From contig CAKTUS010000079.1 in assembly GCA_934621485.1 (NCBI GenBank), positions 1 through 12,693 of the forward strand: a DNA stretch of 12,693 nucleotides, in the 5' to 3' direction. How positions within the stretch are numbered: the stretch's first letter is position 1; each line of letters begins with the position of its first letter. The translations under genes were made by a program, and so were the position numbers. Source of the stretch: an uncultured Clostridia bacterium. GTDB lineage: Bacteria > Bacillota > Clostridia > Christensenellales > Aristaeellaceae. Positions 12,243 through 12,693 of this stretch are shown here, one piece after another. The notes under the pieces were generated by a model, which worked only from the letters and a program-made list of their open reading frames with translations, ran no database searches and had not been told where the DNA came from.

Positions 12243-12693
12243 TCATTTTACATACACGCTTTTTGAGCCGTCTTTAATCAGAAGCCGTGCAGGCAGTTTT
12301 TCCAAGCTATACATGTATTCCAACATGGCTATAGGCCAGTTGTCCGTATTCCAGCTGCTGGAAAGGCTCATGCCCATAGGCAATTCCTTTCCGTACTCAT
12401 CGTAACAAGCGATGGCGAAAAGGTTTTCCGCGCTCGGCCTGGCGCTTGCCGCAGCGGAAACAGTCAGTTCCACATAAACGCCGGTAGCGTATAGCTCCGC
12501 ATGAACCTTTTGCAGGGTGAATTTTTCAAGCGATGCACCGTCCTGGGGTTGATAGTCCTTTTCATCCAGCAGCGAAGCAACGGGCAACCACAGCGTTTCA
12601 CGCTGCTCCCATTTTGTTAGCTGTTCGCCGCTTTCCGTGTCAAACTGGATAACCGCCATGTACAGAGTACACGGCAAAGCTTCTCCTGCCTGC
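12243..12693 (-). CDS. Unrecognised protein, N-terminus beyond the window
   Basis: The minus-strand frame is open to the right edge, so the N-terminus is missing; a TTG at 12677 is in frame but nothing marks it as the start. The visible 149 residues alternate charged and aromatic short strands (YMAVIQFDTESG, VYVELTVSAA, LFAIACYDEYGKE), look beta-rich and lack membrane segments. The gene ends 15 bases before the solute-binding-like gene and is co-oriented, so they are probably co-transcribed and may act together outside the cell. I do not recognise the family. Confidence 0.55.
   Translation of the reverse strand, partial: QAGEALPCTLYMAVIQFDTESGEQLTKWEQRETLWLPVASLLDEKDYQPQDGASLEKFTLQKVHAELYATGVYVELTVSAAASARPSAENLFAIACYDEYGKELPMGMSLSSSWNTDNWPIAMLEYMYSLEKLPARLLIKDGSKSVYVK

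Overview
The window looks like chromosomal DNA of an anaerobic, endospore-forming Firmicute of the class Clostridia. The evidence is a SpoIVB sporulation protease with its catalytic residues in place, Gram-positive style AGGAGG ribosome binding sites, sigma-A type promoters, clostridial-type ABC/AraC genes and remnants of conjugative or mobilisable elements. I cannot name the genus or species from the sequence.

Left edge to about 1220 is mobile-element debris. It holds a frameshifted small ORF (278-498), a large imperfect inverted repeat (509-567), the C-terminal remnant of a large serine recombinase on the minus strand (584 to about 790), and, abutting it, an N-terminally truncated gene of the L-2-amino-thiazoline-4-carboxylate (ATC) hydrolase family (about 793-1221).

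Positions 1482-7961 form an accessory cargo block: an alpha/beta-hydrolase overlapping a leucine-carboxyl-methyltransferase-type SAM methyltransferase (plus strand), then a convergent AraC-type regulator (minus strand), then two half-size ABC transporters with export-type fold (plus strand, 2 bp apart). The pair resembles the heterodimeric YbtPQ/IrtAB siderophore importers. Between araC and the ABC pair, two sigma-A-like promoters face each other across one inverted repeat, TGGTTAGTTAGCACTAACCA, that lies on both predicted start sites. My working hypothesis is a metal-responsive locus for uptake and processing of a siderophore-like compound. The hydrolase, methyltransferase and thiazoline-hydrolase remnant may act on the ligand; this is inference.

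Positions 7962-8803 contain no convincing full gene but are dense in palindromes: 11-bp, 14-bp and 12-bp perfect inverted repeats, an inverted pair of perfect Shine-Dalgarno sequences, a 27-codon mini-ORF, a multi-hairpin RNA-like stretch ending in a terminator, and short coding remnants. With the recombinase debris on the left, this suggests that the cargo block sits in a decayed mobile element.

From 8804 rightwards the DNA looks like normal chromosome: an isolated bacterial microcompartment (BMC) shell protein with a cysteine-containing C-terminal extension (minus strand, clear promoter), divergent spoIVB (plus strand), then a minus-strand pair encoding a secreted solute-binding-like protein and, upstream of it, an unrecognised protein that runs off the right edge.
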